Shown in pieces: positions 31,452 through 32,813 of a stretch of DNA of 32,813 nt. Numbering within the stretch: the first letter of the stretch is position 1; every line of letters begins with the position of its first letter. The stretch lies in the NCBI GenBank assembly GCA_025924135.1, contig JAICEO010000005.1, forward strand, positions 1 to 32,813. The letters run 5' to 3'. The stretch comes from Nitrososphaeraceae archaeon. GTDB lineage: Archaea; Thermoproteota; Nitrososphaeria; Nitrososphaerales; Nitrososphaeraceae. The notes below the pieces were generated by a model, which made no database searches, was not told the origin of the DNA, and was given only the letters and a program-made list of their open reading frames with translations. The position numbers and the translations under genes are program-made.

Positions 31452-31718
31452 TCCTAGACTATTAATGTTAAAGATAATTATAAATTTAAGTCCCTGACAT
31501 AGAAAGAACCAGTTATAGATACATTAAATCTGGAGAATTTATTCTTCATTTTAGTATTTCTTTATATCAGTTAACCAAAATAACCTACAATATTTTAATT
31601 ACAATGAAAAATTTTTCATACGTCTGAAAGTAGATCTGTGTTAACATTAAGAGAAATTCCGCCTCCTTCTATATAGATTGGAGAAAAATAAAAAAGTCGG
31701 ATATATGATATAGTTTCT

Positions 31719-32105
31719 ATGACGGTAGAAACTATAACAGCAAAACAATGGCAAGAAAAAGTTAGAGACTCTGTTCTTCCTGTAGTAGTTAATTTTAGTG
31801 CAGTTCGTTGTGGTTTTTGTCAAGCTTTAGAACCATTATATAATAGGTTATCCGAACAATATAATGATAAGTTAGAATTTCTAAAACTTATGGTAGATGA
31901 TAAAAACAATAAGGAATTATTAGATCGCATATCGATAGAAAGCACACCTACATTAAAATTTTATTGTAAAAATAGAGAGATTGGAGAACATATTGGATAT
32001 GCTATAGAACCAAAACTAAAACAAAAAATTGAAATGTTTTTATCAGAAATGGAATTCTGTCTTAAGAATAGTACTGGATTGACTAATAATCTATCTAAAA
32101 AATAG
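31719..32105 (+). CDS. Thioredoxin family protein
   Basis: 'VVVNFSAVRCGFCQALEPLYNRLSEQY' (active site CGFC), 'LMVDDKNNKELLDRISIESTPTLKFY' including the cis-Pro region. Confidence 0.93.
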   Translation: MTVETITAKQWQEKVRDSVLPVVVNFSAVRCGFCQALEPLYNRLSEQYNDKLEFLKLMVDDKNNKELLDRISIESTPTLKFYCKNREIGEHIGYAIEPKLKQKIEMFLSEMEFCLKNSTGLTNNLSKK

Positions 32106-32452
32106 ATAGAAATTATCTCTTTGTTTATCATCTCTATTTAAATTATAATTGAACAAAGAAAATATCATATATACATGCCTTCCATCCAATAGAAGAAAAT
32201 AAAAAAATATTCATTAAGAAATGAATGAATGAATAAAAGATTTAAATTTACTTTATTTATCTGTCTAATCTAGGGTACAAAAATACTATATCAAAATGGA
32301 AAACGCAATAACATGTATTATGTTTTACACACTACAAATGAAAATATACAAATGCTAGATCTATACAATAAAAATCATAAATTAAGTATTTTAACTATTC
32401 AACAAAAAAATTCGAGAATATTAGATAGGAAACATATTGAAGTAAAAAATGC

Positions 32453-32813
32453 TTATCCTTCCTGTTTGAGTTTAGATAAAATAGAGTCTTTTCCCTTTGA
32501 TGCTTTGGAATTAGAAGGGTCCACAGCAAGGGCTTTGTCAAACGACTGTATGGCTTCATCATATCTTTGTAAATGATCTAATGTAAAGGCTTTGTTGTTG
32601 AGTGCATTAACAGATGAAGGATTAATAGCTAATGCCTTGTCGAAAAATTGGAGTGCTTCCTCATATCTTTGTAAATGATCTAATGCAAGGCCTTTGTTGT
32701 TGAGTGCACTAACATATGAAGGATTAATAGCTAATGCCTTGTCGAAAAATTGGAGTGCTTCCTCATATCTTTGTAAATGATCTAATGCAAGGCCTTTACT
32801 ATTGAGTGCACTA
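32453..32813 (-). CDS. TPR-repeat protein, C-terminal part (5' end beyond window)
   Basis: Manual minus-strand frame: SALNSKGLALDHLQRYEEALQFFDKALAINPSYVSALNNKGLALDHLQRYEEALQFFDKALAINPSSVNALNNKAFTLDHLQRYDEAIQSFDKALAVDPSNSKASKGKDSILSKLKQEG*; not in the ORF track because it has no start in the window. Confidence 0.92.
   Translation of the reverse strand, partial: SALNSKGLALDHLQRYEEALQFFDKALAINPSYVSALNNKGLALDHLQRYEEALQFFDKALAINPSSVNALNNKAFTLDHLQRYDEAIQSFDKALAVDPSNSKASKGKDSILSKLKQEG
32614..32797 (-). repeat. 102-bp near-identical TPR-coding tandem repeats
   Basis: 32614-32695 is identical to 32716-32797 (82 nt, offset 102). Confidence 0.93.

Noticed and set aside
32313-32576. 87-aa + strand ORF
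   Set aside because: Its 3' half is antisense to the TPR gene C-terminus; composition unconvincing.

Overview
AT-rich archaeal window. The protein content suggests an ammonia-oxidising Nitrososphaeria/Thaumarchaeota genome, Nitrososphaera/Nitrosocosmicus-like: a TFB, C2H2 zinc-finger proteins, histidine kinases with a TPIQPI H-box, and signal peptides ending in VYAQ-like motifs. This assignment is inferred from family resemblance; no search was run. Recognisable genes are two membrane histidine kinases, a class III nucleotide cyclase fused to a receiver domain, two stand-alone receivers, a TPR protein with 102-bp near-identical repeats plus the C-terminus of a second one at the right edge, an S9 peptidase, a TFB, a HemD-like protein, a DHA2-type MFS transporter, a secreted matrixin-like metalloprotease, a thioredoxin, and several secreted or membrane proteins of unknown function. 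Reading the gaps by eye added features missing from the ORF track: a 36-aa C2H2 zinc-finger microprotein (20208..20318, -), a cadD-type transporter pseudogene (6362..6986, -), an mscL pseudogene (30622..30979, -), a winged-helix gene interrupted by one stop (15516..15887, -), a TPR relic (9211..9390, +), an edge-truncated SRPBCC gene (1..235, -) and an edge-truncated TPR gene (32453..32813, -). No rRNA, convincing tRNA, CRISPR array or intact mobile element was seen. I found no clear multi-gene undescribed system. The best leads are the cyclase-REC/histidine kinase pair, the zinc-finger microprotein, the cluster of decayed genes and the secreted proteins with internal repeats.
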